Assembly (NCBI GenBank): GCA_963706425.1
Contig: CAVPMN010000020.1
Span: forward strand, 186,001-250,000
DNA length: 64,000 nucleotides
Reading direction: 5' to 3'
DNA from: CAVPMN01 sp963706425
GTDB lineage: Bacteria; Actinomycetota; Acidimicrobiia; Acidimicrobiales; Acidimicrobilacustridaceae
The position numbers and the translations under genes are program-made. Positions 34,387-42,925 of the stretch are shown piece after piece. Numbering within the stretch: position 1 is the first letter of the stretch; every line of letters begins with the position of its first letter. The notes beneath the pieces are model-generated. The model saw nothing but the letters and a program-made list of their open reading frames with translations. It searched no databases and was not told where the DNA came from.

Positions 34387-35944
34387 ATGAACGGCGCACA
34401 GTCACTGATCCGCACGCTCGTCGGCGCCGACGTCGACGTGTGCTTCATGAACCCGGGCACCTCGGAGATGCACTTCGTCGCCGCCCTCGACTCCGTGCCG
34501 GAGATGCGGGGGATCCTCGGGCTGTTCGAAGGGGTCGTCACCGGCGCCGCCGACGGCTATGCACGCATGGCAGGGCGACCGGCCGCCACCCTGCTCCACC
34601 TCGGCTCCGGCCTGGGCAACGGAGTGGCCAACCTGCACAACGCCCGCCGGGCCCGCACCCCGATGGTCAACATCGTCGGCGACCACGCGACCTACCACAA
34701 GCAGTACGACGCACCGCTCGACTCCGACATCGAGACGATCGCCCGCAACGTGTCGGGCTTCGTGCGCACCTCCACGAGCCCCGACCGCCTGGCCGCCGAC
34801 GCCGCCGACGCGGTCGCCGCTGCGTTCGGTCCTCCCGGGCAGGTGGCCACCCTCATCCTGCCCGGCCGATGTGTCGTGGTCGGATGCGCCGGGGCCCGTC
34901 GACGCGCCGCCTCGGCCAGCACCGACAGCCGTGCCCGCGTCCACCGTCGAAGACATCGCCAAGCTGCTGCGATCCGACGAGCCGGCCGCCCTGCTGGTCG
35001 GCGGTGTGGCCACGCTCGAGGGCCCCCTCGTCGCCGCCGGTCGCGTCGCGTCGGCCACCGGGGCCAAGCTGCTCGCCGAGGTGTTCCCGACCCGCCTCGA
35101 ACGAGGTGCGGGTCGTCCGGTCGTCGAGCGCCTCGGCTACCTGGCCGAGTTCGCGCAGCTGCAGCTCGACGGGCTGCGCCATCTCGTCCTGGTCGATGCC
35201 AAGGCGCCGGTGTCGTTCTTCGCCTACCCCGACAAAGCGAGCTACCTCGTGCCGGACGGCTGCGAGGTGCACGTGCTCGCGGCCCCCGGCGACGACGCCG
35301 CCCGCGCCCTGTGCGACCTGGCCGACGCGCTCGACGCGCCAGCCGACGGCGCGGCCAGGTATCCGGCCGGTCCGCCCGCACCGCCGACGGGCGCCCTCGA
35401 TGCGGAGACGCTCGGCCTCGCCATCGGTGCCACCTTGCCCGAGGGGGCCATCGTGTCGGACGAAGGCCAGACCATGGGTCTGTTCGTCTCCGGATTCACG
35501 GCCGGGGCGCCGCCGCACGACTGGCTCACGCTGACCGGCGGCGCCATCGGTCAGGGCCTTCCGCTCGCCACGGGCGCCGCGGTGGCCTGCCCCGATCGCA
35601 AGGTGCTGGCGCTCGAGGCCGACGGCAGCGCCATGTACACCTACCAGTCGCTGTGGACCCAGGCTCGCGAGGGCCTCGACGTGGTGACGGTCATCCTGAA
35701 CAACCGGTCCTACGCCGTGCTCAACATGGAGCTCAGCCGGGTGGGGGCCGAGCCGCCGGGGCCCCGTGCCAAACGCATGCTCGACCTGTCCGGCCCCGAG
35801 CTCGACTTCGTCTCCCTCGCCAACGGCGTGGGCGTGCCCGCCGAGCGGGTCACCACCGCCGAACAGCTCACTGCGGCGCTCTCCCGGGCCTTCGCCGAGC
35901 CCGGGCCGCGGCTCATCGACGCCGTGCTGCCCGACCACCTCTGA
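34387..35944 (+). CDS. ThDP-dependent acetolactate synthase-like / decarboxylase, one frameshift
   Basis: About 518 residues after repair. The N-terminal Pyr domain has NGAQSLIRTLVGADVDVCFM, NPGTSEMHFVAALD and GLFEGVVTGAADGYARM (with the catalytic Glu of ThDP activation), and LHLGSGLGNGVANLHNARRA. The C-terminal PP domain has LTGGAIGQGLPLATGAAVAC and LEADGSAMYTYQSLWTQARE, with the GDG-like EADGS-A-x26-N-N metal site (LNNRSYAVLN). The break is an extra C in the CCC at 34861-34863; without it the frame reads LPADVSWSDAPGP. Homologs named acetolactate synthase large subunit or benzoylformate decarboxylase share this layout; no ilvN is adjacent, so a catabolic 2-oxoacid decarboxylase or carboligase is more likely. 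Confidence 0.88.
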
Positions 35945-35971
35945 CCCGCATCCCCCTCGAGGGTGTGAGCA

Positions 35972-36009
35972 CAGGGGGTGGCGGAAGTCACAACCCCCTG
36001 ATGGGGGGT
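35972..36009. terminator. Two mutually exclusive GC hairpins after the ThDP gene
   Basis: AGGGGGT (35973-35979) can pair with ACCCCCT (35993-35999); the same ACCCCC can instead pair with GGGGGT (36004-36009) around TGAT. No U-tract follows. It lies 28 bases after the ThDP stop and before the Rpf gene leader, so it is probably a terminator; an attenuator is possible. Confidence 0.45.
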
Positions 36010-36015
36010 GCGGGG

Positions 36016-36040
36016 GTTACCGCGCGGTAACGTTCGTAAC
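36016..36040 (+). promoter_or_regulatory. Palindrome plus GTAAC direct repeat upstream of Rpf gene (MtrA-like site?)
   Basis: GTTACCGCGCGGTAAC (36016-36031) is a perfect 16-base palindrome. GTAAC occurs at 36027 and again at 36036, a nine-base period. MtrA-family response regulators of actinobacteria bind G-T-A/C-A-C direct repeats with similar period ahead of cell-wall hydrolase genes. The assignment is inference from motif and context. Confidence 0.45.
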
Positions 36041-36132
36041 CCATCCGCAACATATGTGGGTTCCGCCCTGGGTGCGGTCTTCTTCCCCCTCAGACCCCCA
36101 GGCCCGATCTTCACCTCCGAGGTGCTCCCCCC

Positions 36133-36783
36133 ATGCCCAGTTCCAGACACATCCGCGCGTCCATCGGGGCCTTTGTCCTCGTCGCCATCGGCGTGGTGGC
36201 CTTCGTCGGCCTGGCCCAGCCAGGCGACGCAGAGACCTCCACGGGCGGCGATGCCCCCTCGACCACGCAGCCGTCGCCGGCTGACGCCGAGCAGGTGCTC
36301 GATCAGGCCCAGCAAGAGGCGCAGGATCAAGCCGCCGCCGCCGAAGCCGCCGCCCAGGCTGAAGCCCAGGCCGAGGCCCAGCGGGTGGCCGACGAGCAGG
36401 CTGCGCTCGAGGCGCTGGCCGCGGCCGAAGCCGCCGCTCGGGCCGAAGAGCGGGCCGCAGCCGAGGCCGCCACTGCGGCCCTGCGTCTATCGCAGGTCGG
36501 CGTGCCCGACGACTCCTACTGGGACCGCATGGCCTACTGCGAGACGGCCGGCAACTGGGGCATGACCGGGTCGCGCTACAGCGGCGGCGTCGGCTTCTAC
36601 AACGGCACGTGGGACGCCTGGGGTGGACGCGAGTTCGCCACGCTGGCCGGCCACGCCACCCGTGAGCAGCAGATCATCGTCGCCAACCGCGTCGCCACCC
36701 AGGGCTATCAGGGCCCCCGCGGCTACGTGGCGCCCGTCGGCTACTCGGGCTGGGGCTGCGTGAAGAAGATCGGCTATCCCTGA
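36133..36783 (+). CDS. Rpf-like transglycosylase domain protein
   Basis: A 216-residue secreted protein. Residues 1-35 are a signal peptide or anchor (SIGAFVLVAIGVVAFVGLAQP). Residues 60-115 are a long Ala/Glu/Gln-rich coiled coil (QAEAQAEAQRVADEQAALEA). The C-terminal domain has YWDRMAYCETAGNWGMTGSR, GGVGFYNGTWDAWGG and HATREQQIIVANRVA, the resuscitation-promoting-factor lysozyme-like fold; the Glu in CETAGNW is the catalytic acid. It cleaves peptidoglycan glycan strands and could act in cell division or exit from dormancy. It is preceded by a palindrome and GTAAC repeat. It is monocistronic; the DUF998 gene converges with it. Confidence 0.92.
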   Translation: MPSSRHIRASIGAFVLVAIGVVAFVGLAQPGDAETSTGGDAPSTTQPSPADAEQVLDQAQQEAQDQAAAAEAAAQAEAQAEAQRVADEQAALEALAAAEAAARAEERAAAEAATAALRLSQVGVPDDSYWDRMAYCETAGNWGMTGSRYSGGVGFYNGTWDAWGGREFATLAGHATREQQIIVANRVATQGYQGPRGYVAPVGYSGWGCVKKIGYP

Positions 36784-36804
36784 GCCGCAGCTGACCGCCG
36801 GTTC

Positions 36805-37431
36805 CTAGTCGTCGGTGACGAAGAGCCGCCCCTCGACCACGAGGGTCACGGCCGTCGCCACGATCCAGGCGTCACCCACGGCCAGACCGGCCCGCTGGAA
36901 GAAACCCGACCACCAGTCGGTGGCGGTGAGCAGAAGGCACACCGCCGCCAGGCCGCCGGCGAACCACGAGGTGGCCGCCCACGACGACCGACCGCGAGCG
37001 GCGAACATCGGTGCGGCCAGGATGGGGATCGACGCGATCGCGACGTAGCCGACCAGCGCGAACACCCCATGGGCCACGTCGCTGTCGAAGTAGCGCAGTG
37101 GTGTGGCCGCCACCCCCAGGGTCGCGACGGCACACACGAGTGCGGCGATCCAGGCATCGCCGGGCAGAGCCCGACGCAGCGCGACCGCATAACCCGCCAC
37201 GCCGATCCCGAAGATGACCAGCCCGGCAGTCATCAAGACCTGCGTGTCGGCACCGGAGGCGGCGAGCTCGCTGATCGCCTCGTCGATCGGTGAATAGCCG
37301 TCGGCGGACAGACCGCCGAGCACCCACGCCGACACGAAGGCCACCGGCCCCACGATCCCGCCGGAGGCCAACACCCGCTCGAGACCGGTGAGCTCCTTCG
37401 CTCGCCGCTCCGGGCCCGGTTGCGCCGTCAC
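36805..37431 (-). CDS. DUF998 family membrane protein
   Basis: A 208-residue polytopic membrane protein with about six helices. It includes GGIVGPVAFVSAWVLGGLSA, DGYSPIDEAISELAASGADT, VLMTAGLVIFGIGVAGYAVA and LRYFDSDVAHGVFALVGYVA, a layout characteristic of DUF998. The function is unknown. The GTG at 37431 overlaps the SARP gene's stop (GTGA), so translation is coupled to the regulator. Confidence 0.85.
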   Translation of the reverse strand: MTAQPGPERRAKELTGLERVLASGGIVGPVAFVSAWVLGGLSADGYSPIDEAISELAASGADTQVLMTAGLVIFGIGVAGYAVALRRALPGDAWIAALVCAVATLGVAATPLRYFDSDVAHGVFALVGYVAIASIPILAAPMFAARGRSSWAATSWFAGGLAAVCLLLTATDWWSGFFQRAGLAVGDAWIVATAVTLVVEGRLFVTDD

Positions 37432-40304
37432 CGTCGCCCACCCAGTTCGTCGATGCGGGCGAGGGCCCACTCGGCGGTGCCCGCCACGTCGAGCTCGCGG
37501 CCCTGGCCGACCAAGCGCTCGACCTCGTCGGGCCCGATCTTGACGATCGCCCAGTCGCGTACCGCCCGCAGGCGCACCGCCTCCTCGCCGTAGGTGGGCA
37601 CGTCGTCACGATCGACGGCGCCGATGAGCTGCGCCGCGCCCGGGGCGTCGCCCGCGCGCTGGAGCAGCACCACCAGGTTTCGCAGCGTCGTCAACTGGTG
37701 GGTGTGATCAGCCAGCTGGATCCAGTGACGGATCACGCGACCGAACGCGGCCAACGACTGATCGATGTCGCCCACTCGCGCCTGCAACGCGTTCCACGAC
37801 AGCAGCGCGATGCCCTCCAGGAAGCGGCTGCCCACGCTGCCGGCCAGCACGGTGGCGCGTTCGTAGCAGTGGAACGCGGCGTCGGGGTCGTCGGACGCCG
37901 CCAGCTCCCCGCGGGCGTAGGCCACCCACCCCGCCACGGTGGGAGACGGCGAGAGATAGGACGGGTCGAACACCACGTCGCCCCGCGCGCCGTAGGCCGC
38001 CACGAGCGCGAGACCCGTCTCACCCACCACCTGGTAGTAGGGGTCGTCGCCTGCCTGGGCGAGCCGCACTTCCTTCGCGTAGGTGCGCTCGGCTCGTTCG
38101 AGCTGTCCGGAATAGAGCGCCGTGTCGCCGAGCGCCTCGAGTGCCGGGAGGCTGCGCGGGTCGTCCGGCGCCAACGCGATGGCCCGCTCGGCCAACTCGG
38201 CCGCCCGCTTGAGATCACCCCGGAGTATCGCCCGAGTGGCCGCGGAGGCCAGGAGCACCGGCGCGCTCGGGTCGTCGTCGCCGACTCGGGCGTAGACATC
38301 CTCTGCCCACCGCAGCGGCTCGGCGACGAGGCGCGAGTAGGCGAAGTGGTGCAGGCTCGCGGTCAGGCGACCCGCGAGGGCCGGGTCGCGGTCGAGGGCC
38401 CATCGAAACGCAGAGCGAAGCTCCGCCAGCATTGATTCGAGGCGCAAGGCGGCCAGGCCCTCGTCGGTCGTGCGCAGCTGCGCATCGCATCGATCGGCCT
38501 CAGCAGCGAACCATTCGGCGTGTCGGGCTGCGAGCAATTCAGCCCTCCCGCTCGCCGCGGCGCGCCGGGAGGCGTGAGACCGGATCGTCTGCAACAAGTA
38601 GAGCCGCGATGGCGAGGTCGACGAATCGACGCTCACCACGGAACGCTCCGCCAACGAGCGGGCCACGAGCTCCGCGTCGTCGCGCTCGAGCACCGCGTTG
38701 ATGTCGCGAGCAGGGACCGGCCCGGCGAACACCGAGAGGTCGGTGAGCACCTCGAGCTCGTCGGCTCCGAGAAGGTCCTCTGACCACTCGAGCAGCGCGG
38801 TCAGGCTGCGATGGCGACGGGACTCCCCGCGGCGAGGCGAGCGGAGGCGGTCGACCCGCTCGTCGAGCGCATCGGCCAGCTCGCCGACGCTCACCGTCGA
38901 CAGCTGTGCCGCTGCCATCTCGAGAGCAAGGGGCAGACCATCGAGGCGGGCCACGATGCGCGCCACCTGACCGTCATCGGGGTCGAGCGCCATCGACGCG
39001 TTCGCCGCTCGTGAGCGGTCGACGAACAGCTGGCGCGCCGGTGCGCTCGCACCGCCCACGGCGAGCGGGGCGACGGGCCACACGTGCTCGCCGTCGACAC
39101 CGACCCGCTCGCGGCTGGTGACGAGCGTCTGGAGGCGCTCTCCCCCACGGGTCATGGCATCGACGGTCTCGGCTACCCCGTCGATGACGTGCTCGGCATT
39201 GTCGAGCAGCACCAGCACGTCGAGCGCACCCGCACGCCCCAACGCGTCGAGCGACGAACCCTCACCGGCAGGCAGGCCCATCTGTGCAGCCACGGCGTCG
39301 GGCACTGATGCGGCGTCGTCGAGCGGAGCGAGGTCGACCACGAACACCGGTTGCGCGAGCCGGTTGGCCCGATCGCGCACGACCTCCATGGCCAGACGCG
39401 TCTTGCCCACCCCACCCGGACCGACCAGGGTCACCACCCTGATGTCGTCGAGCAACGCGTTCACCTGCTGACAATCCACGTCACGGCCGACGAAACTCGA
39501 TGAGTAGGCCGGCACGACCGACCGGTGCAGATCGGATGCGTCGGACGCCGGAGCCATGGTCGGTCGGTCGTTGTTGGGCGGTCTCGGGATGGCGATGCCC
39601 GACACCACCCTGCGCTCGATGTCGCGAAGCTGCTCGGTCGGTTCGAGGCCGGCCTCGGCCATGGCATCGCTCGCGCGGCGGACGGCTCGCAGCGCCTCAG
39701 CAGGCCGTCCGGCCTGCGCCAGCGCCTCCACCAACACCTGCCACGCCCCCTCGCGGAGCGGCTCGGCGGTCACCAGCATCTCCGCCGTGGCGACCGCCTC
39801 ATGTGCTCGGCCCGAGTCGAGCTGGGCGCGCGCCAAGCGCTCGACAGCCGACGATCGCAGCTCGTCGAGCCGCCGGGCCTCGGCGCGCACGGTCGGCAGG
39901 TCGGCCATGTCCCCGAACGCCGGACCTCGCCAGAGGCCCAATGCAGCCTCGAGCGCGGCCGAGAGGGCGACGCTGTCACGGTGGTCCTCTTGGCGCAGCA
40001 GACGCTCGAAGCGCCCGGCGTCGACCTCGTCGGGTTCGACGTCGAGCGCGTAGCCCGCGCCTCGCGGTTGGACGAGCTCACCCACCACGGCCCGCAGTCG
40101 CGAGACGTAGCTTCGGAGGGTGGCGACGGCGCTCGGCGGCGGATCGTCACCCCAGACGGCGTCCGACAGGGCGTCGATCGACACCACCTCGCCCGGGCGG
40201 GCGAGCAGGCTGGCCAGCACGGCGCGCTGGCTACGACTGCCGATCTTCTGCACCGATCCGTCCGGCGCCCACGTCTCGACCGCCCCCAGCACCCGAAACC
40301 GCAT
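37428..40304 (-). CDS. AfsR/SARP-family regulator with NB-ARC and TPR domains
   Basis: A 958-residue regulator. Residues 1-90: OmpR-type winged helix (MRFRVLGAVETWAPDGSVQK, ATLRSYVSRLRAVVG). Residues ~95-240: BTAD helices (LWRGPAFGDMADLPTVRAEA, REGAWQVLVEALAQAGRP). About residue 298: P-loop VTLVGPGGVGKTRLAMEV of the STAND NTPase, followed by VDLAPLDD and VLVLLDNAEHV. The C-terminal third is helical and TPR-like. It should act as an ATP/ADP-dependent switch that activates transcription by binding 11-base-period direct repeats. An ATG at 40355 is in frame, but ATG 40304 is chosen for the canonical RFRVLG start and the -10 box before it. DUF998 is translated from its stop; TTC38-like is divergent. 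Confidence 0.93.
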   Translation of the reverse strand: MRFRVLGAVETWAPDGSVQKIGSRSQRAVLASLLARPGEVVSIDALSDAVWGDDPPPSAVATLRSYVSRLRAVVGELVQPRGAGYALDVEPDEVDAGRFERLLRQEDHRDSVALSAALEAALGLWRGPAFGDMADLPTVRAEARRLDELRSSAVERLARAQLDSGRAHEAVATAEMLVTAEPLREGAWQVLVEALAQAGRPAEALRAVRRASDAMAEAGLEPTEQLRDIERRVVSGIAIPRPPNNDRPTMAPASDASDLHRSVVPAYSSSFVGRDVDCQQVNALLDDIRVVTLVGPGGVGKTRLAMEVVRDRANRLAQPVFVVDLAPLDDAASVPDAVAAQMGLPAGEGSSLDALGRAGALDVLVLLDNAEHVIDGVAETVDAMTRGGERLQTLVTSRERVGVDGEHVWPVAPLAVGGASAPARQLFVDRSRAANASMALDPDDGQVARIVARLDGLPLALEMAAAQLSTVSVGELADALDERVDRLRSPRRGESRRHRSLTALLEWSEDLLGADELEVLTDLSVFAGPVPARDINAVLERDDAELVARSLAERSVVSVDSSTSPSRLYLLQTIRSHASRRAAASGRAELLAARHAEWFAAEADRCDAQLRTTDEGLAALRLESMLAELRSAFRWALDRDPALAGRLTASLHHFAYSRLVAEPLRWAEDVYARVGDDDPSAPVLLASAATRAILRGDLKRAAELAERAIALAPDDPRSLPALEALGDTALYSGQLERAERTYAKEVRLAQAGDDPYYQVVGETGLALVAAYGARGDVVFDPSYLSPSPTVAGWVAYARGELAASDDPDAAFHCYERATVLAGSVGSRFLEGIALLSWNALQARVGDIDQSLAAFGRVIRHWIQLADHTHQLTTLRNLVVLLQRAGDAPGAAQLIGAVDRDDVPTYGEEAVRLRAVRDWAIVKIGPDEVERLVGQGRELDVAGTAEWALARIDELGGRR

Positions 40305-40310
40305 CAGGCC

Positions 40311-40316
40311 AGCGTA
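40311..40316 (-). promoter_or_regulatory. -10 box of the SARP gene promoter
   Basis: TACGCT on the minus strand lies six bases before ATG 40304, consistent with a leaderless transcript. Confidence 0.45.
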
Positions 40317-40350
40317 AGTCGGCTGAGGAGGCGAGGGGCTGCTGCCCAGA

Positions 40351-40369
40351 TGCAATCGGCCTGCAATCG
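40351..40369 (+). promoter_or_regulatory. Candidate SARP operator: 8-base direct repeat with 11-base period
   Basis: TGCAATCG occurs at 40351-40358 and 40362-40369, identical and separated by GCC, a period of 11. Direct heptamer repeats of this period are what SARP winged helices recognise. The site lies between the SARP gene and the TTC38-like gene, 99 bases before the latter's start. Confidence 0.6.
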
Positions 40370-40468
40370 ACCCATGCGATGGTGCGACCCAACGCCGTCG
40401 CCGATGCCATCGACCGACGTTTCACCACCAACACCACAGAACCCGACACCACAGGGATACCGATCAAC

Positions 40469-41899
40469 ATGAGCATCACCGAGACATCCACCAAGGGCAC
40501 CGATCGTCACGGCAACCCGACCACCGGCCCGACGTCCGCCATCGAGCGCCACGACTCAGCGATGGACCGCCTCGTGCGCTTCCATCCGGCGGTGATCGAC
40601 GAGGCCTTCGGGCTGATCGAAGACGAGCCCGGGTTCGCCATGGGCCAGGTGATGGGCGCCTACCTGGCGCTGTCGTCCACGGACGCCCCCGATGTCGACG
40701 GCGCACGCGCCGCCCTCGGAGTGCTCGCGGACATCCCCAAGAACGCCAGGGAGAGCGCGCACACCGAGGCGATCGCGGCGTGGGCGGCGGGCGACTGGAA
40801 CGGAGCGGCCCGCCGGCTCGACCAGCTCCTCATCGAGTGGCCCGCTGACCTGCTGGCCCTCATGCTCGGTCACCAGCTCGACTTCTTCCTCGGCGACGCC
40901 CAGAACCTGCGCGATCGCGTGGGCCGGTCGCTGGGTGCGTTCGATCCTGCCGATCCGCACGCCGCCTTCGTGCGGGGCATGCAGGCCTTCGGTCTCGAGG
41001 AGGCCGGCCACTACGGCGCCGCAGAGGCCGCCGGTCTGGAGGCCGTCGACCGCAATGCCGACGACGTGTGGGCGATCCACGCCGTCGCCCACGTCTACGA
41101 GATGCAGGGCCGGGTCGACGACGGCATCCGCTTCATGCAGAGCCGCGAGGCCGACTGGGGTGACAACAACCTCTTCAAGGTGCACAACTGGTGGCACCTC
41201 GCGCTGTTCCTCCTCGAGGCTGGGCTGTCCGACGAGTCACTCACCATCTATGACCGCAGCGTTCACCACGAGGGCTCTGACGGCGTCCCACTCGAGATGC
41301 TCGACGCCAGCGCCCTGCTGTGGCGGCTCTTCCTCGACGGCATCGACACCGGTGACCGATTCGCACCACTCGCCGACGCCTGGTCGACGCGCACGGACGC
41401 CACGCCCTGGTACGGGTTCAACGACATGCACGCCGTCATGGCGCTGGTTGGTGCCGACCGTCTCGCCGACGCCCGTACGGTGACTGATCGGCTGGCGCGC
41501 TACGCCGAAGGACGTCACGACGTACGACAGACCAACGTCTCCATGACCGCCGACGTGGCCCTGCCCGCCAGCCGGGCCCTGATCGCCTTCGCCGAGGGCC
41601 GACACGCCGACGTGGTCGACGAGCTCGGTCCGAGGCGGGTCGCGTTCCATCACTTCGGCGGTTCTCACGCCCAACGCGACGTGCTGCAACGCACGCTGCT
41701 CGAGTCGGCCATCCGCAGCGGACAGCTCCAGCTCGCTCGGGCACTCGTGAGCGAACGGCTGGCCCTACGCGAGACGAGCGTCTACGGACACCTCCAAGCG
41801 TCCCGCATCTCGTCGGCGGTGGGTGACACCCGCAGCGCCTCGGAGTCCGCTCGCCAGGCCGCCACGGCGCAGGCCCGCTTCGCCGCAGCTGCCCGCTAG
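40469..41899 (+). CDS. TTC38-like tetratricopeptide repeat protein
   Basis: A 476-residue all-helical protein of the TTC38 type. Recognisable pieces are AHTEAIAAWAAGDWNGAARR, DRNADDVWAIHAVAHVYEMQ, NNLFKVHNWWHLALFLLEAG and WYGFNDMHAVMALVGADRLA. The conserved W-A-I-H-A-V-A-H and H-N-W-W-H-L-A-L-F sequences are family hallmarks. The molecular function is not known in either bacteria or animals. The 164-base gap to the SARP gene holds the direct repeat at 40351; the neighbour probably controls it. Confidence 0.85.
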   Translation: MSITETSTKGTDRHGNPTTGPTSAIERHDSAMDRLVRFHPAVIDEAFGLIEDEPGFAMGQVMGAYLALSSTDAPDVDGARAALGVLADIPKNARESAHTEAIAAWAAGDWNGAARRLDQLLIEWPADLLALMLGHQLDFFLGDAQNLRDRVGRSLGAFDPADPHAAFVRGMQAFGLEEAGHYGAAEAAGLEAVDRNADDVWAIHAVAHVYEMQGRVDDGIRFMQSREADWGDNNLFKVHNWWHLALFLLEAGLSDESLTIYDRSVHHEGSDGVPLEMLDASALLWRLFLDGIDTGDRFAPLADAWSTRTDATPWYGFNDMHAVMALVGADRLADARTVTDRLARYAEGRHDVRQTNVSMTADVALPASRALIAFAEGRHADVVDELGPRRVAFHHFGGSHAQRDVLQRTLLESAIRSGQLQLARALVSERLALRETSVYGHLQASRISSAVGDTRSASESARQAATAQARFAAAAR

Positions 41900-42028
41900 C
41901 GATCACCACCCTCGACACCTCTCGTCGAGCGCCATTCGGCCGATGGTCAGGTGTGCACCGCGCCGACGCCTACCATCTGGCCGGGTGACGGCGGGGGGCA
42001 CGCCGGCATGGGAGGTACTGACGAGTCG

Positions 42029-42925
42029 ATGAGCGACCAACCGCTTCCGGTGCGCCGGGTGACCTTCGACTACCCGGACGACACCGACCCGGCGTGGAAC
42101 CCGGCGTTCCCCGAGTTCGCGTGCGGCGCCAACAGCGTGTCGCTCCTGATGCCCTACGCCGAGCCCTACTTCGCGGGCTCGATGCGCGCCGTGCTTCCCG
42201 AGCTCGATCCCGCGCTTCGCACTCGCACCGAGGATTTCATCCATCAGGAGATGCAGCACAACCTGCAGCACCGCCGGTTCAACCACTTGCTCGTAGCCCG
42301 CTATCCGGCCCTCAGCCGGCTCGAGCGGATCATCGGACGGACCTACGGGTGGTTCGGGCGCACCCGGTCGAAGCGGTTCAACGTGGCGTTCGCGGCCGGC
42401 TCGGAGACCATCGCCTTCGCCTTGGCCCGCTGGACCGAGGACCATCTCGACGACATGTTCGTCGAGGCCGATCCGGTCGCCAGCACGCTGTTCCTGTGGC
42501 ATCTCGCTGAGGAGGTCGAGCACAAGAGCGCCGCCTTCGACGTCTTCGAGGCAGTCGACGGGTCCCGAGTCCGCTACGCCACGGCCATGCTGACGTCGTT
42601 CTTCCTGCTCGCCCTGTTCACCATCACCGCCACCGTCGTCATGCTGTGGCGCGACCGGCGACTCCTCCACCCGGTCACGTGGTACCGACTCGTCAAGTGG
42701 GCCATCAGCCTCGGCTTCGAGGTGGTGCCCACCATGGCCGCGTCGGCGCTGCCCGGCCATCATCCCGACTCCTTCGCCGATCCGACCTTCCTCCCCACGT
42801 GGCTCCGGGGCTTCGATCCCGACACCGGCACCATGCCGGTCTGGCAGATCACAGCGCACGGCCTGAGCCCGTGGCCCCGCCGACCACGCCATCTGCGTCG
42901 CTCGGCTCGATCGTCAAGGCCCTGA
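42029..42925 (+). CDS. Predicted metal-dependent hydrolase (PF10118 family)
   Basis: A 298-residue helical protein. The metal-binding region includes FIHQEMQHNLQHRRFNHLL, AFAAGSETIAFALA and LWHLAEEVEHKSAAFDVFEA, holding E/H pairs similar to di-iron or ferritin-like helices, as in the family annotated as predicted metal-dependent hydrolases. A hydrophobic segment follows (MLTSFFLLALFTITATVVML). The substrate is unknown. ATG 42029 is used; ATG 42008 is in frame and also possible. TACCAT at 41971-41976 is a -10 candidate. The last 55 bases overlap the next gene's start. Confidence 0.82.
   Translation: MSDQPLPVRRVTFDYPDDTDPAWNPAFPEFACGANSVSLLMPYAEPYFAGSMRAVLPELDPALRTRTEDFIHQEMQHNLQHRRFNHLLVARYPALSRLERIIGRTYGWFGRTRSKRFNVAFAAGSETIAFALARWTEDHLDDMFVEADPVASTLFLWHLAEEVEHKSAAFDVFEAVDGSRVRYATAMLTSFFLLALFTITATVVMLWRDRRLLHPVTWYRLVKWAISLGFEVVPTMAASALPGHHPDSFADPTFLPTWLRGFDPDTGTMPVWQITAHGLSPWPRRPRHLRRSARSSRP

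Noticed and set aside
34850..34875. Programmed frameshifting in the ThDP gene
   Set aside because: No slippery heptamer with downstream structure is evident, and seventeen similar events are spread over unrelated genes.
35945..36132. A c-di-AMP riboswitch upstream of the Rpf-like gene
   Set aside because: Such riboswitches precede many actinobacterial cell-wall hydrolases, but I could not match the conserved core in this 188-base leader.
39500..40468. N-terminal extension of the TTC38-like protein
   Set aside because: The upstream part is antisense to the SARP gene; the family sequence begins at ATG 40469.
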